From NCBI RefSeq assembly GCF_009602425.1, contig NW_022259781.1, positions 28,334-92,333 of the forward strand: a stretch of DNA of 64,000 bases, given 5' to 3'. The stretch comes from Actinia tenebrosa. Its lineage: Eukaryota > Cnidaria > Anthozoa > Actiniaria > Actiniidae. The position numbers and the translations under genes are program-made. Of this stretch, positions 40,775-52,992 are shown in pieces. Under the pieces are notes generated by a model, which saw nothing but the letters and a program-made list of their open reading frames with translations, searched no databases and was not told where the DNA came from. Within the stretch, counting starts at the first letter, position 1. Every line of letters begins with the position of its first letter.

Positions 40775-41370
40775 GAGAAGAGAAGAGGGTTATTCTAAAG
40801 ATTTAAATGTTCAAAGAATTCTCACTATTCCCGTAATAACTCGCGTATTTATCTATCCCCCTAACTTTTTACCGACCTATCTCCTTACCTACTCACCTAT
40901 CTCTCTACCCACCTTTCTCCCTCACCACCCGACTACGTACAACTCACCTTTTTACCCTTACCATCCGCCCACCTACCCACTCACTTATCTCCCTATCCAC
41001 CCCCTACCTACAGTCAACTCTCGCCTTGCGGACACCCTGATATTACGGACTCCTCTCTATTTTATACGGACAGGAGCAAAATCCCCGGCAAAAATAATGA
41101 CAAAGAAATGACCGTAATTAATTCTCGTTATTGCGGACGCTGGCTATTACGGAAACCAAGTGACGGTCCCGAATTCACTTGGAATCAAACCCTTGGTAAT
41201 CTTTGAGGAAAAATTACTTGATTTATTTTTGGTTGCTAACCAAGATGTCGATCCAAACCGTACAGCAGTAGATTTCGTTGAAATACAATATGCTAAAGGT
41301 TCTTGGGTTACCTGTGACAATTTTAGTTCCCAGTCTTCATAGTAAAGTCCACGGCCGGTCCAAAAACAAG
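40775..41370. other. intergenic, pyrimidine-rich simple sequence
   Basis: A low-complexity CCTACCC/CCACC-rich region (about 40855-41010) precedes the CIAO2A promoter region. No gene is seen. Confidence 0.5.
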
Positions 41371-41391
41371 ATGGCGGTGTTGAGAGGTTGA
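41371..41391 (+). promoter_or_regulatory. six-codon uORF abutting CIAO2A start
   Basis: ATG GCG GTG TTG AGA GGT TGA, followed at once by the doubled ATG of CIAO2A. Its start context (AAGATGG) is stronger than that of the first main ATG. Transcript start is unknown. Confidence 0.5.
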
Positions 41392-42239
41392 ATGATGTCC
41401 AAAGAAACACCTAACGATACCAACACTGGTAGTAATCTGACGACTGAGCAATGCCAGCAAAATATAGATCTTGCTCTGGAGGTCTACGGTAAATGGTTGC
41501 TAGCATTAAATGTTTGGATTAAGTTCTGCTTTTCTCCAGAGCAGTTTATTGAAATGACCTTTGATTAAGGCTAATAATGTGTTGTTTTTCCCCCAGATCT
41601 CGTCAAAGATATTAAGGTACGTTATCATAGCAATGCATCTAGAAACCCTGTCCTGAATATGGCTTTGATTAATACCTCAAGTCTAGACCAAACCTAATTT
41701 ACTACCTGAGAAGGTAAAACCTCTGACTAAATCCCCAGATCTCGTCAAAGATATTAAGGTACGTTATCATAGCAATGTATCTAGAAATCCTGTCCTGAAT
41801 ATGGGTTTGATTAATACCTCAAGTCTAGACCAAACCTAATTTACTACCTGAGAAGGTAAAACCTCTGACTAAATTGGAGAATCTGAAGAAAACCCTCAAA
41901 TTAATAGAGTTGAGACCTAACAAACTCTACTCACTTATGACCTGAGTCTAAGAATCAAACCCTGGAGCCGAGAGGTGAGTGCACTACTGTTATGCCACTC
42001 TTGAACCCTTGATATCCTGGACTATACCAGAAATACACAACTTGTAATTATGAGGCAAGTTGCAAGAACCTTTGTGTCCTGTAACACATTAGGTGGAAGG
42101 TCGTGAAAAATATTGAATTTGAGAGCTTCAAGTAAACTGAGTGAAATTTTATGTCAATGTTTTCAGTTCTAAACTCATTTTTAAACTTTAAAAAAAGGAG
42201 GGGGGTAGGGGGGGTTGACACCATAGTCTTGATTCCCTT

Positions 42240-42304
<65 letters not shown>

Positions 42305-45300
42305 AGATCTGCCCCTGCAATTCCTTCTTAGGAACTCTTTTACTCACACAGCTATATATACCTAACTTATGGGTTATCTAGAAGTAAAGCTATTGTATTA
42401 ATGTTTCACTAGGATCCAGAAAAGCCTCAGACCTTGGAGGAATTGAATGTTGTATCAGAAGATAATATCAGAGTAGAGCAAAATGGAGGAAATAATCACA
42501 TAACAATCATCTTTACCCCTACCGTGCCACACTGCTCTTTGGCAACCCTCATAGGTGTGTAAACATATTGTATTTATTTACTGCATAATCAGATGGAAGT
42601 GACTCTATGTCCTTTGCCACTTAATTTACCTTCAGTTTTTGAGATAAAAATGAAAATATCTCACTTACTGAGCTTTGAATAACTTCTGATTCTGATACGT
42701 AAAAAAAAAAAGGGTTGAGTCGAGTTTATTCCATAACTTGGTCATGTGGGGAGTGGGGTTGAGTGAAACAGCATGTAGGGAGAGGAAAAGTAGGGAACCT
42801 CAATCTCCCCCACTCACTGCGCTTTGAAAACAGGACAAAGGAAAAAAGAGACTGTTAAAAGTCTATTCTTACTCATGCATACTAAGAAATAATGGCTCTG
42901 GAAGCAAGAAATGATAAAATAGTACATGCTGGCAACAAGGTGATACCATCAACCAATGAAATGCAATTTTTTAGGGTATAGCTGCTGGTTTATATTATTG
43001 CAGTAAGGAATATTAGAATTAAATATCCTCTCAGCCAAGTGAAGTAATTACTCATCCATGATCTTTTGCATATTTTGTGAAAGTTGAAATTTATGAGAAA
43101 CCAGGTGATTGAATTCACCTTTTGAGCGCTTGCCAAAAACGTGTTGGATTGTGTTATGGTCACCAAAAAGTTCTGATATTGTTCTCAGATTCTCATACAA
43201 ATTCTCTGACTATAAAAAAGAAAATTCAGATCGATTTCTTGAGTTACTATTCTAAACAGCAGTAAGAAAAGCTTCTGGGGGGGGGAATGGGGGGCATACG
43301 CTATACCCCCAGACATATAAACGCCTGTAAATTTGTCAATTTTCAATGGCCGGCCAGTTTTCTCGGCCGATATAACACCTGACATAATAAATCTTCTTGG
43401 AGTTACTAAAATAAAGGTGCTCTTTCCAGTGATGGTATTGGATGGTATTGGTTTTTCTCTCAGTTTAATTTTAACTCAACCCAATTTGCGGCCCCCATTT
43501 TGGCAAGGGGTCTATTAATTAGAATTATTTTTTACGGCATTTTAAATTCAAAAGCATAGTTTGTTCTACTTTTTTTGCATGATAGATCTACATTAATGAA
43601 CAAATTGATTGATTGAGGACAGATTTACATCTCCAAGAGAGAGGTCAATGACCTTTATCTTCAAAGGTTGATGCAGCAGATCTTGAAAAGCAACCAGCCA
43701 AGACCAATGGCTTCTTTACTGATGGATAAACCACATAAGAAACCATCTAGCATGACCAGCTAGCGTGAACAAAGTTGACAGCTCAGTTAGCTTATTAAAA
43801 CTTGCATTTTAATTTATAAAAACAGGGTATTTATGCCCAAGGGGGGTACTCTTGCCCATTTAGGGTAGGGATGTGCAACTGAGCCTACTGAACCATGACC
43901 CTGATCCGGTGTAAAATCGCTGAAATTCATACCCTGTGCCAGAGCAAGATCACTGAAAATCATACCATGTTGCGGTATTGCAAAAATGGATACCCTGTTC
44001 CAGAGAGGAGAGAGCATGATTTCATATACCCTGTTCCAGAGCGAGCGCGATTTTATATACCCTGTTCCAGAGTAGAATTGCTGAAAACCATACCTGTTTG
44101 GCGGCATGTACCCGTATAGCAAATATAGGGGAGTACCCCCCCCCCCGGATTTATGCTAACAGTATTGTTTTTTACAGGTCTTTGCCTTAGGGTCAAACTG
44201 GAGAGAACACTGCCTGACAAATTCAAGGTATTATCAATATCCCATCGAAAAAAGGAATGTTAGCAGTATATAAAACATTTCTTTTTTTGGAACTATCAAC
44301 AACATATAACATGCAGTTCTGAACAATTTGACTGCTTGTTTCAATAATAAATAAATTTAAATGCTTGCTTATAGAAAGCAGGTTTTATTTAAAAATCACA
44401 AGACTTGTATAGTTGTGTCATTTCCTGTAAAATCTGACATCTTGTGTTATTTTACCAACTAATTTTNTTTTATTCTTATTTAAAAAGCTGGACATTTTCC
44501 TGGCCAAGGGAACACACTCAACTGAACAAGAAAGTAAGTTTACAACACTTAGATATTTACCACAGTGTTTTGGGGGGGGGGGGGGGGGAGGTAAGATTGA
44601 AACCTAGTTTGTATGGACAATAATTACCCTGAAACTGCATTGTTGTTTATGCAAAGTTTGTTTTATCGTGTACGCTAGGGTTGCAAGCTTTATTATCATT
44701 TCAAGCATTTAAATTATATACAATTTAAGAAATTTGAAAAATATTCCTCATTTAATTTGGGGTGGGGAAGGGGGGGGGGGGGGCTATAATCTGTGCCCCC
44801 CAGCTGCTATGTATGACCCAGAATGTTACATGCACTGTTTTGAAGTTGAACATTGCAGCTCACACCACAACCAAAAGATTACCTGTACACGCTGTCTTTT
44901 GTCCACACATTTAAAATTATTGTTGACTTCTCATTCCATTATGACATTTTTTATATGTTATAAAATTATGTTTTCTGGTTGAACTTTGAATTCACATTGC
45001 ATGCAGAAACAGACAGTATTCCAATGTTACAGTGCTGTTTATAGTGAACTTAATTAGTCAGGATTTGATGTATATTTACTTATTTTAAGCTGTAGGTTTT
45101 GCTATTCTGGTTGTCCCTTGCCTTCTTAAAAGCTCCCAAAACCTGTCATAATTACTACCAGATAGTTTTGTATAAAGCGAGGAATAATATTAAATTAATA
45201 TTGATATTCTCTTGTAAAGGAACCAAAAAATAATTTGGAAAAAAAGTTATAAAAACCCAAGATTAAAATCTATAACCATGTCATCCACGTACACAACTTC

Positions 45301-45539
45301 CATGCAGTAAGCTCTGTAGGAGAATTTCTTGATACTTTGAACTTCAACATTGAAATACTATTCCATCCATCCCCCACAGAGCACGCTAACTAATGCCGTG
45401 CCAACTATGCGTAAATGAGGTCATGAGTATATGATACGCTCTACACGTTTTCATAAGGGATTAGCCATTAGATAATTGATGGGGGGGTTGCAGGAATTTT
45501 GGTTGCATGATATTTATTTTTTTGGCCCAACCCTTGCAC

Positions 45540-45580
<41 letters not shown>

Positions 45581-45782
45581 TTTTTTTATCCCCCCCCCCC
45601 CCCCCCATCAACTATCTAATGGTCCGTCCCTAAGCTGGTAGAAACATGGAACATGGATGTGACAGTTGTGTTTTCCCCCCACAGTCAACAAACAAATTAA
45701 CGACAAAGAGAGAATAGCTGCTGCAATGGAAAATCCCAACCTCAAAAAGATAGTTGAGGACTGTATTGAGGAAGAAGGTTGA
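41392..45782 (+). CDS. CIAO2A: CIAO2A (FAM96A/MIP18 family), 6 exons
   Basis: Cytosolic iron-sulfur assembly component. In vertebrates CIAO2A works with CIAO1 in maturation of IRP1. Exons: 41392-41488, 41597-41616 (or its twin 41739-41758), 42413-42554, 44178-44227, 44488-44533, 45685-45782, giving 453 nt or 150 aa (human about 160). Family landmarks: [32 protein letters not shown] with the conserved Cys, [24 protein letters not shown], and [20 protein letters not shown] near the C terminus. The GTHSTE and VKLERTLP form fits CIAO2A better than CIAO2B, judged from memory. The start is MM, with a stronger context at the second ATG. The 20-nt exon 2 exists twice; both copies together would shift the frame. 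Introns contain a SINE, a C49 run and a GTACCC-end MITE. Confidence 0.95.
41591..41874 (+). repeat. 142-bp tandem duplication containing CIAO2A microexon 2
   Basis: Units 41591-41732 and 41733-41874 differ at only about three positions. Each contains the CCCCAG acceptor, the 20-nt exon ATCTCGTCAAAGATATTAAG and the donor GTACGT. Confidence 0.95.
41886..42003 (-). mobile_element. tRNA-derived SINE copy (CIAO2A intron 2)
   Basis: On the minus strand: A-box-like GTGGCATAACAGTAGTGCAC, B-box-like AGGGTTTGATTC, and body motif GTGAGTAGAGTTTGTTAGGT. It lies about 10 bp after the microexon duplication. Confidence 0.75.
42241..42302. repeat. C49 run followed by (CA)n
   Basis: About 49 consecutive C followed by a CA dinucleotide run. 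Just after it, CTAGATCTGCCCCTG (42303-42317) resembles the right end of the hAT-like MITE family, so this may be the remnant of such an element. The left end is not recognisable. Confidence 0.9.
43841..44147. mobile_element. GTACCC-end MITE with internal minisatellite (CIAO2A intron 3)
   Basis: Ends GGGGGGTACTC and GAGTACCCCCC. The interior carries several imperfect repeats of a unit containing ACCCTGTTCCAGAG. The right end is shared with the fragment at 27211-27270. Confidence 0.75.
45455..45632. mobile_element. MITE with poly-T interior (CIAO2A intron 5)
   Basis: Inverted ends with CCATTAGATAATTGATGGGG (left) and CCATTAGATAGTTGATGGGG (right, reverse-complemented). The interior is mostly T40 and C17 runs. 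It lies about 50 bp before the last CIAO2A exon. Confidence 0.8.
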
Positions 45783-45958
45783 AATTATAGGAACTGTATC
45801 CTTATCATAACAAAATTAATGAATCTTGTAAAACGTGTAAAGATTTTTTTTTAAATATAAAACTCAATTCGTGATTAAACAATTTAACGCATTTTTGAAG
45901 ATTTGTTTATATTGAAAGTTGGGCTTCCTGTGGTGAGGCAGGGACTTATTTCATTTTT

Positions 45959-46227
45959 ACTGATGAGGCTGCCATCTTGAATTATTTTGTTTTCAGTAAA
46001 AGATGGGATGCCGAAGGAGCAAATATTTGGAAGTTTATAGAAAGCAAAGCTGTCAGTGTTTCTTTTTATGTAACTTCACGTTCTCCAATGTGTAACACAT
46101 ATGAAAACTAATTGAATTTGCTGGTAGTTGGGGCGATTTGTAAAACGCCAAACTTTGCCTCTCTATGCTTCATAAATGTTTCTAAGTTTGCTCCCTGAGC
46201 ATCCCATAATTAAAGTGCCGTATCAGT
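45959..46227. mobile_element. family-C repeat, most complete copy
   Basis: Left end ACTGATGAGGCTGCCATCTT and right end (reverse-complemented) ACTGATACGGCAC; the interior is shared with 25032-25185 and 37748-37970. A 269-bp MITE-like unit just after CIAO2A. Confidence 0.75.
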
Positions 46228-49200
46228 GAAAAAAGTCTCTTCCGTCTCGCGGCATTTTCCCCAAAAATAGAAATTACGCCTTTTATGCAGTATAAAAAGA
46301 AAACTATTTACTGTAGAACTATTGCTCCGTGTGGAGCACTTAACCATCCTCACAAAACGCAACGTTCGAGAGTTGCATTTAGTGATAGAAACCTGGTTGA
46401 GAAACAGGGTAATTGTATTCAGCATTCAGTCATGTTTGTTTTCCATTGGACTGTGTTTACCCATTTCTATTACATTAACGAGCATTGTTTCATGATGACT
46501 CTCGATATGAATTCGATGGGACCGATATAATTTACAAAGTATATAATTCAATAAGAACAGTATTAAAATCTGCCTTTTCAAAGCAAATCACAACGTACAG
46601 AACTTCAAAGTTACCTGTCAGTCGTAGTTATTTTTAGAAAACTCCACTCTATATTTTTTTTACCGCCATTTTTTTCTTGAAGCAAAGAGTTACTTACTTG
46701 GCATCGCCTATAAGTTTTTCGTCACATATACGGGGATCAGTTATGTGGCTGCTGAATTTGAACTGAAATTGTCTGAAGTGAACTAGTGTTGAATCACATC
46801 AAAAGACGTTTAATGCACCTTTAATTTAATTGTTTAAGCAGCTCGGCTTGGAGTCGTTCGCGTTGTTTGTCAAACTCGTGGTCCCGCCAAACGTCAAATG
46901 GCTAGCTTAGTTCCATAGTCGTTTAATAAAGCGTTTATCAGAGATAAAAAGTCTTTTATCAGATGCTTTTCAAGCTTCTGTAAAAATAACTTCAGGAAAG
47001 CTAAGAAAGCCGTTTCTGTTTCTGTTGTTTTCTGTCTTCTAAGTCATAAAAGAGCACGAGCGGCGCGGCGGCGTTTAGTTAGAAAGGTCTGTACGAGAAC
47101 GGTTTTTTGAACTATGATGTTCATCAAGCGATGTTAAATAGCGAGAAAATCAGGGTTACATTGTTCATTATAAAACTAGATGCCAATACATTATTTTGTG
47201 ATTTTAGCTTCCGCTCTCACTTAGAATCCACCTGCAGCCCTGTACCGTGCCGGGGAGGGAGTACGTTTAAAGGAAATAATACTTTATCTATTTTCAACAG
47301 TCGGGAATATTTCAGATTAAAGCTTGTTTTCAGTTGAATCACTTTGTGCTATTCCGGCATGATACCACAAATGTATCCTAAAAATCCTAACTGAACCTTA
47401 CTTTCAAACCCCTTTATAACAAGCCAGACATTTCTTAACTAAGGAGACAGCTTTCGTAGGCGGTTCAAGATTGTACTTTTTGTATTCTTGCCTTCTATTT
47501 TAAAACTATTTTCTTTTCAGCACCTGGACGTTGAAAGGATTTTTCACACTTTAATGGCGTTGGTAAGAAACTTTATTATATTTTTAAAAAGCTTTTAAGA
47601 ATGGAATTCAGTTTAATCAGTTTATTTAGAAAAGGTATCGTAGACAAAATATTAAGCAGCTCTTGAAAGTACAATGAAAAACAGTACTAAAAGTCTGGCT
47701 CCAGAAAAAGCTCATAAATTTACGGAAGGAGAAAAAAAAGCCTCGCCTCTTGATTTTTTGTTTGTGTGTATGTTTGTATGGCAAGGGTTTCTCTTTCTAC
47801 AGTTTTGGCTTGCAATCTCTCGTTTGAACCAACTGAAACAGCGCAAATTCATAATTGCACATTAACAAAACAATGGCCCGGCGTGTTTTGTATGGACCAC
47901 AAAGCGATAAAGCACCGAGTTAGCTCTGTCATAAGAAATGTGGTAATATTGTGGGGGAAACTTCTGAAAGCGTAGATTTTAATAGAACTCAGATATGAGC
48001 TAATTATGTTTCATTTAAATACATAATGTATCAATTTATTTTCCTGTTGTTCGAAAAAGAGTGTTTTGATTTCCTCGAAAATAAATGTTTTATCTCGGAA
48101 ATGAAAATAGACGTAAATTATGGCTGACAGCATTTTATAGGATATATTTAGTCTAAATAATACCTGCATTTTATTTTTAAGGAAGGCTTAGTTTGTTTTT
48201 TTTTTTTTTTTTGCTTTTTTGAATTTGAGAAATGTCATCACTTTTTCAAAACACTTTAGCTGACAAACGTGCTATGGTGCCGGTTTTTGCTTCGCTGAGT
48301 CATATTTAGTTTGGGCTTAAAATGTCAAGGTAGCTATTATATGATTCAGATGTTTGATAGAAATAGCAAAACACTTTCATAGTCAATATATTAGTTGAAT
48401 TTATGTATGATAATGTAAGATTCATGACATGAGACAGCATGGTACATGTTGGACCGTATCAGCTCTTAGCTTAAACCAGCATCCGTTTTCACCTTCAAAT
48501 CATATCAAAATATCCCAGAAACGAAACCAGAATTGTTCTCCACTGTCTCGATTCTCTAACATCATGCAATTTGAATATATAAATCACGTTTGGCGATTGT
48601 CTTGTGTAAAACTAGCACATTCACCGATTGCTCTCTAAATGGCTGCAAGGAAAGAACCGGAAGTCCCAAGGTAGTATTTTTCTCCCTCGTACATATACCT
48701 CCCCCAACTTCTGCTTACCGATCTTTCTTACTTTGTTTCCCTTTCGCATATAAAGAACTAGAATGTACGAGAAGATGATTGAGAATTACGTATTTCAAAA
48801 AGATTGAAAGTGTTAGCGGAAACAATCGAACATGGAGCGACACATAAAGAATGAAAACTAGGATAGCAATTATTAGAATTAAAACTAAATAGCAACAAAA
48901 ATATTTTTCACATGCTTACCAAATGAAGCGTTTAAAAAAATTCCGATAAAACTATGCCAGGTTTAGCTCGTATTAATTGGTTTTGGTCGATCTTTAGTGA
49001 AAAAATCGTTAGTGTTTTGGGACTCCACGCACAGATGTGAGCTTCTTTTTGTCCCTTTTCGATATGTTTCTTTTTAAAACTTAGTTTCCAATAGCTACAG
49101 GAAGGAGGATGAGTTATCATTTTAAGCTTTTTTTATCGTCATTTTTCCTTCATTTCCTTGCAGTTGAACATACGCTTTATTTCTTTCATAAAGTATAATT

Positions 49201-50009
49201 CTTAAATCGCTAACTTTTGATAAAAATTTTTATCAGCAAAAATCCCCGACAAACTAACATAAAATGACCAGATTATTATGACTTGAACAGACTCACTGAA
49301 CTAAAAAAACTCTGTCCAACTCCGACAAGTTCCAAATATGGCGAAGTTGATCATATTTTGTTTCCGGCCTATCCTCTATGTTTGACCCCTACAAATAAAT
49401 CTATCATTTGAGGAAATCTTCTGGGTCGATAAGCTACTCAAACCAGCCAGTTGTGAATTACGTAGAGTTTTGTCAATTAGTTCTAGTCTAGGGTCACAGA
49501 ATTTTCTAGGAGCTCGTTTTTGGTGACTAAATTCGGACTAAATTCTTACTTTTGCGTTTCTATGTAAGAAAATAACGTTTTACAATCATAATTAGGTCAA
49601 GCCATGGGTTAAATGATTGCCTGAACTATCAGTGAACATTTTGTTTTAACAACTTTGAGTTGGTAAACAAGATCAATTGTGATTGGAGTAACGCAATCTG
49701 CAGAATAGAGAGACCGGAAGTCAATATGTCAAGATTTCACACGTGGCTGGACTAGGAATATGAAACTTCCGCCAATTCATTTTGCCCCTCCCCACCTTGT
49801 CAATCAAAGTTTGTCGTTGATATAAATCGTGATCTGTGTTGAAAATGTTTTACTGATACATTGAAAGTAAAAGCCAGTGAACTAAGGGACAAATCCAAGG
49901 GAAACGTCCAACTTGTATTTTACACGCAAAGAAAAGAGAAAATCAAAAAACGGCGTTTAAAGTAATCAGAATCCAAAAAAACCTCGTTATCTTTTAACGA
50001 AAATTTCAG
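46228..50009. other. upstream region of the unrecognised gene; possible 5' exons
   Basis: A GC-richer patch with CATAAAAG (about 47045) and GGCGCGGCGGCG could be a promoter. A candidate exon 47521-47562 has a TTTTCAG acceptor, ATG GCG TTG and a GTAAGA donor. A second, 47803-47942, has a CTACAG acceptor and encodes a Cys-containing stretch (LACNLSFEPTETAQIHNC, then WPGVFCMDHKAIKHRV) before GTAATA. Their phases do not join each other or the 50010 exon, so the 5' structure is unresolved. The rest looks non-coding. Confidence 0.25.
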
Positions 50010-52932
50010 GTCAAAGTGTGCCAGACTTGATCAATATTTCTAGAGGTATAAAACCCCAAAAGATGGAAGAATTACTGAGAGATTTTTTCAACGATCCAAG
50101 TACAGAAAGATACATGATGTCGAATTGTGGTAAGTTTTATAAATTGTCTTATATTTATCATTTAAAAAATATATTTTACTTTGAAGTCACATTTCTTAAA
50201 TACAATTTTATCGACAATCAATCTTTAATTAAATCTGACTTTACGATTGCCAATTGCCTATAATTAAGAACATCTAAACGAGAAGCATTCTTCTGAAAAG
50301 TTCTTAAATTTTTTACAAAAATTGTACATGTATTTTTTATAAAAATCTTAAGATTTAGAATTTCTGATATCGCAGGATTGTTTGTTTATATCCTCGCCCA
50401 CTTTAACACGGTGAGTTCAAAAGGTTCACGTTAACTAAACTTCTACATTACATCAGTACTCCATGCTACGAAGTTTTTCTTGTAACTAGTTCGTTTGGTC
50501 AAGTTAGGACATTTTGAGCCCTTAATTTGAAGGAAACCTTTCATGTGCAGATTGAGAAAGATTGGGAGGTTGTGTTAAATATCGTTTTAGCATGATTCTT
50601 GTTAACAAGGGTTCTACCTGGCCGTGTTTTTAGAATGTCGTGTACTAAGGTTGACCAGTATCCTGTTGGAACCAACTCCAATTGATCGCATTTAATTACA
50701 AAGTACTTCCTTGATTCATAAAGTAATTCTAGAGCGCTTGTAAGCAGAACAGGAAGACAGGAGCGTTTTGCAAAAGGAAAACAATGAAAAAAGAAGAAAA
50801 GAAGGAGTAAAAGCATCGTCAAGGCCCTTAAGGCTCACTTGTTGACCCACGTACTGTGTAGATACGCTAAGCTCCCCCCTACGGCAACTCGTTCCGAGGT
50901 TGTGGCTTTGAATTTGATACAAATTAAACATTTCAGGAAACGATTGTATTTAAAATCAACTTGAGAAAAGAGTGACGAAGACTTATTAAGCACGGGAGCT
51001 GCCGCGCAGAAATCTTGTTAAGTTACGAGACCTTCATATTTGAAAAGAAATTTGCTTATCAGCTAGTTTCGTTATTCACATTTTCAACTAAAAGCGAGAA
51101 CAAATGATAAAACTACGAAATGAGGAGTTTCACTTTCAAATCAGCTCAGTAAGACATATCCTCATGGCAAGATTTTAGTTATCACGGCTTCGAAACAGCC
51201 AGAGAGAACTAGTACAATTTTGTTTCGTAATTTTAGGACATTTAAGGTTTTTTTTTTTTTTGCTTTTAAAAGTTTTTTTGAAAATCGCACATGCGGAAAG
51301 TCGTAGATCTTTCGTTTTTCCTGATGACCTAAGCGAGGCATAGTCAAACACAGAATGAAACCAATGAAACTTTGCAAAAGCAACACGACTTTCATTACTG
51401 GTAAGAACTTTTGCCGGATTTTCCACTTTTACTGATCATTTTTTCTTCTGTTGTCATTCCAAATACACTATATATAACTACTATACTTTCTATTCTGTGT
51501 TTTATTTGAATTATGACAACATCGATTATAAATCCCTGTCGCTTTCACACTCTACTGTAGTCATTGACATATCACAAGGCCTTTCCCCCTTTACAAATAG
51601 GCCACTAATTCTTCCTAGTTTTCAGTCGGTATGTGAGGCTTTCTAAGTCTTAATTCCGCCAATGATGATTGAAAGTTATAATTAACTGCCCGGTGCCAAG
51701 ATATTTTATTCCAGCGGACATGAAAAGAACTCCAGCCTGTTTATGCAGTGTTGATCTTAGGGAGTTGTTTTTGAATCAAAACTAGCCGTTTATGATTCTA
51801 AACAGAGACAGTCTATCTTTACTACTTAACTCAGGGATGGACAGTGCAATCCGTCCAGTGTTTTAGTAGCGGTGTGTTGTTATCAGTCTTAATCGTATCA
51901 ATTTGCTCTTTTTACGAACTTAATGCATTGACTCGAGATTCAACCTCTGACTGATAACCAGAAAAGTCTGGGCTCTACTGAGGACAATGGTTAATTGAGT
52001 GTACTGATCTGTAAGGTCGATTCAATCAGGATTTTCTTTTTTGATAACTGAAGATTTCAATATCGTCTCTCTTAGGATCTGAGGATACTGACATGCATTG
52101 ATTCACAGCTTCTTCAAGTCTACCATAAAGCTTTTTGACACTAAAATAAAACCTTCTAGTGGGTTTCGAATCAGCCATATTAATAGTTCCCTTAGTTGTT
52201 ATGATTAGTGAAGATTGCGAGCTGTTTTACGAGTGGAAAACTACGTTATGCTGTGGATCACTCGATTGGCGCGCCCTCGTGATTCTATGCAAGCGGAAAT
52301 GACTTGTTGGGCGTGAGTCGATCAGTCTCACAGTTAGTGAGATCAACAGGAAACCCCTTGTATTTTGTATGAAAAGGTTCCGCTTGATATACGTGGATTG
52401 TCTGTAATCGTGTACTTTTTAGTTTGCGCAATATGAAGTCATTTTTTTATTCTTTCACTTTAATACAATATTACATTTTTTCCATGCGTGGCGTCATTTT
52501 AACGTTCAATGGACAAACAAGGGTGTGGTATTTCGCTTTGGGAAACCCGAGCAAGTGTAGACACCTAATGAAATAACAACATTAATAATTTTGAACAGTG
52601 TGTCAGCGAAAAACAGATTACACTGTCTAGATCTAAAAATATCAACCAATCATGACAGCAAAATTGATTATTTGAATAATATAATGTTAGTGGACTTAGG
52701 GGAATTATGTTTTATTTATAACTTAATTATTTCATTTTTGAAGTGAATATGTACTAATTATTTTAAACAGTTTTTCTTCTTTCGGATTATTTAGATGGGT
52801 ATTTTTTAGTGCACAAACGCCAATACGTAGCAGCTATAAATAAAGTCAGTAAAAATACCAATTGACCAATCACAATTAAAGATGAAAGATTTCAAATAAC
52901 ATGATACCTTTATCAAATTTTTTGTAGTTAGC

Positions 52933-52992
<60 letters not shown>

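Noticed and set aside
47803-47942. Confident first exon of the unrecognised gene
   Set aside because: The sequence looks protein-like with Cys residues, but its phase joins neither the ATG exon at 47521-47562 nor the exon at 50010, so it was left as a candidate only.
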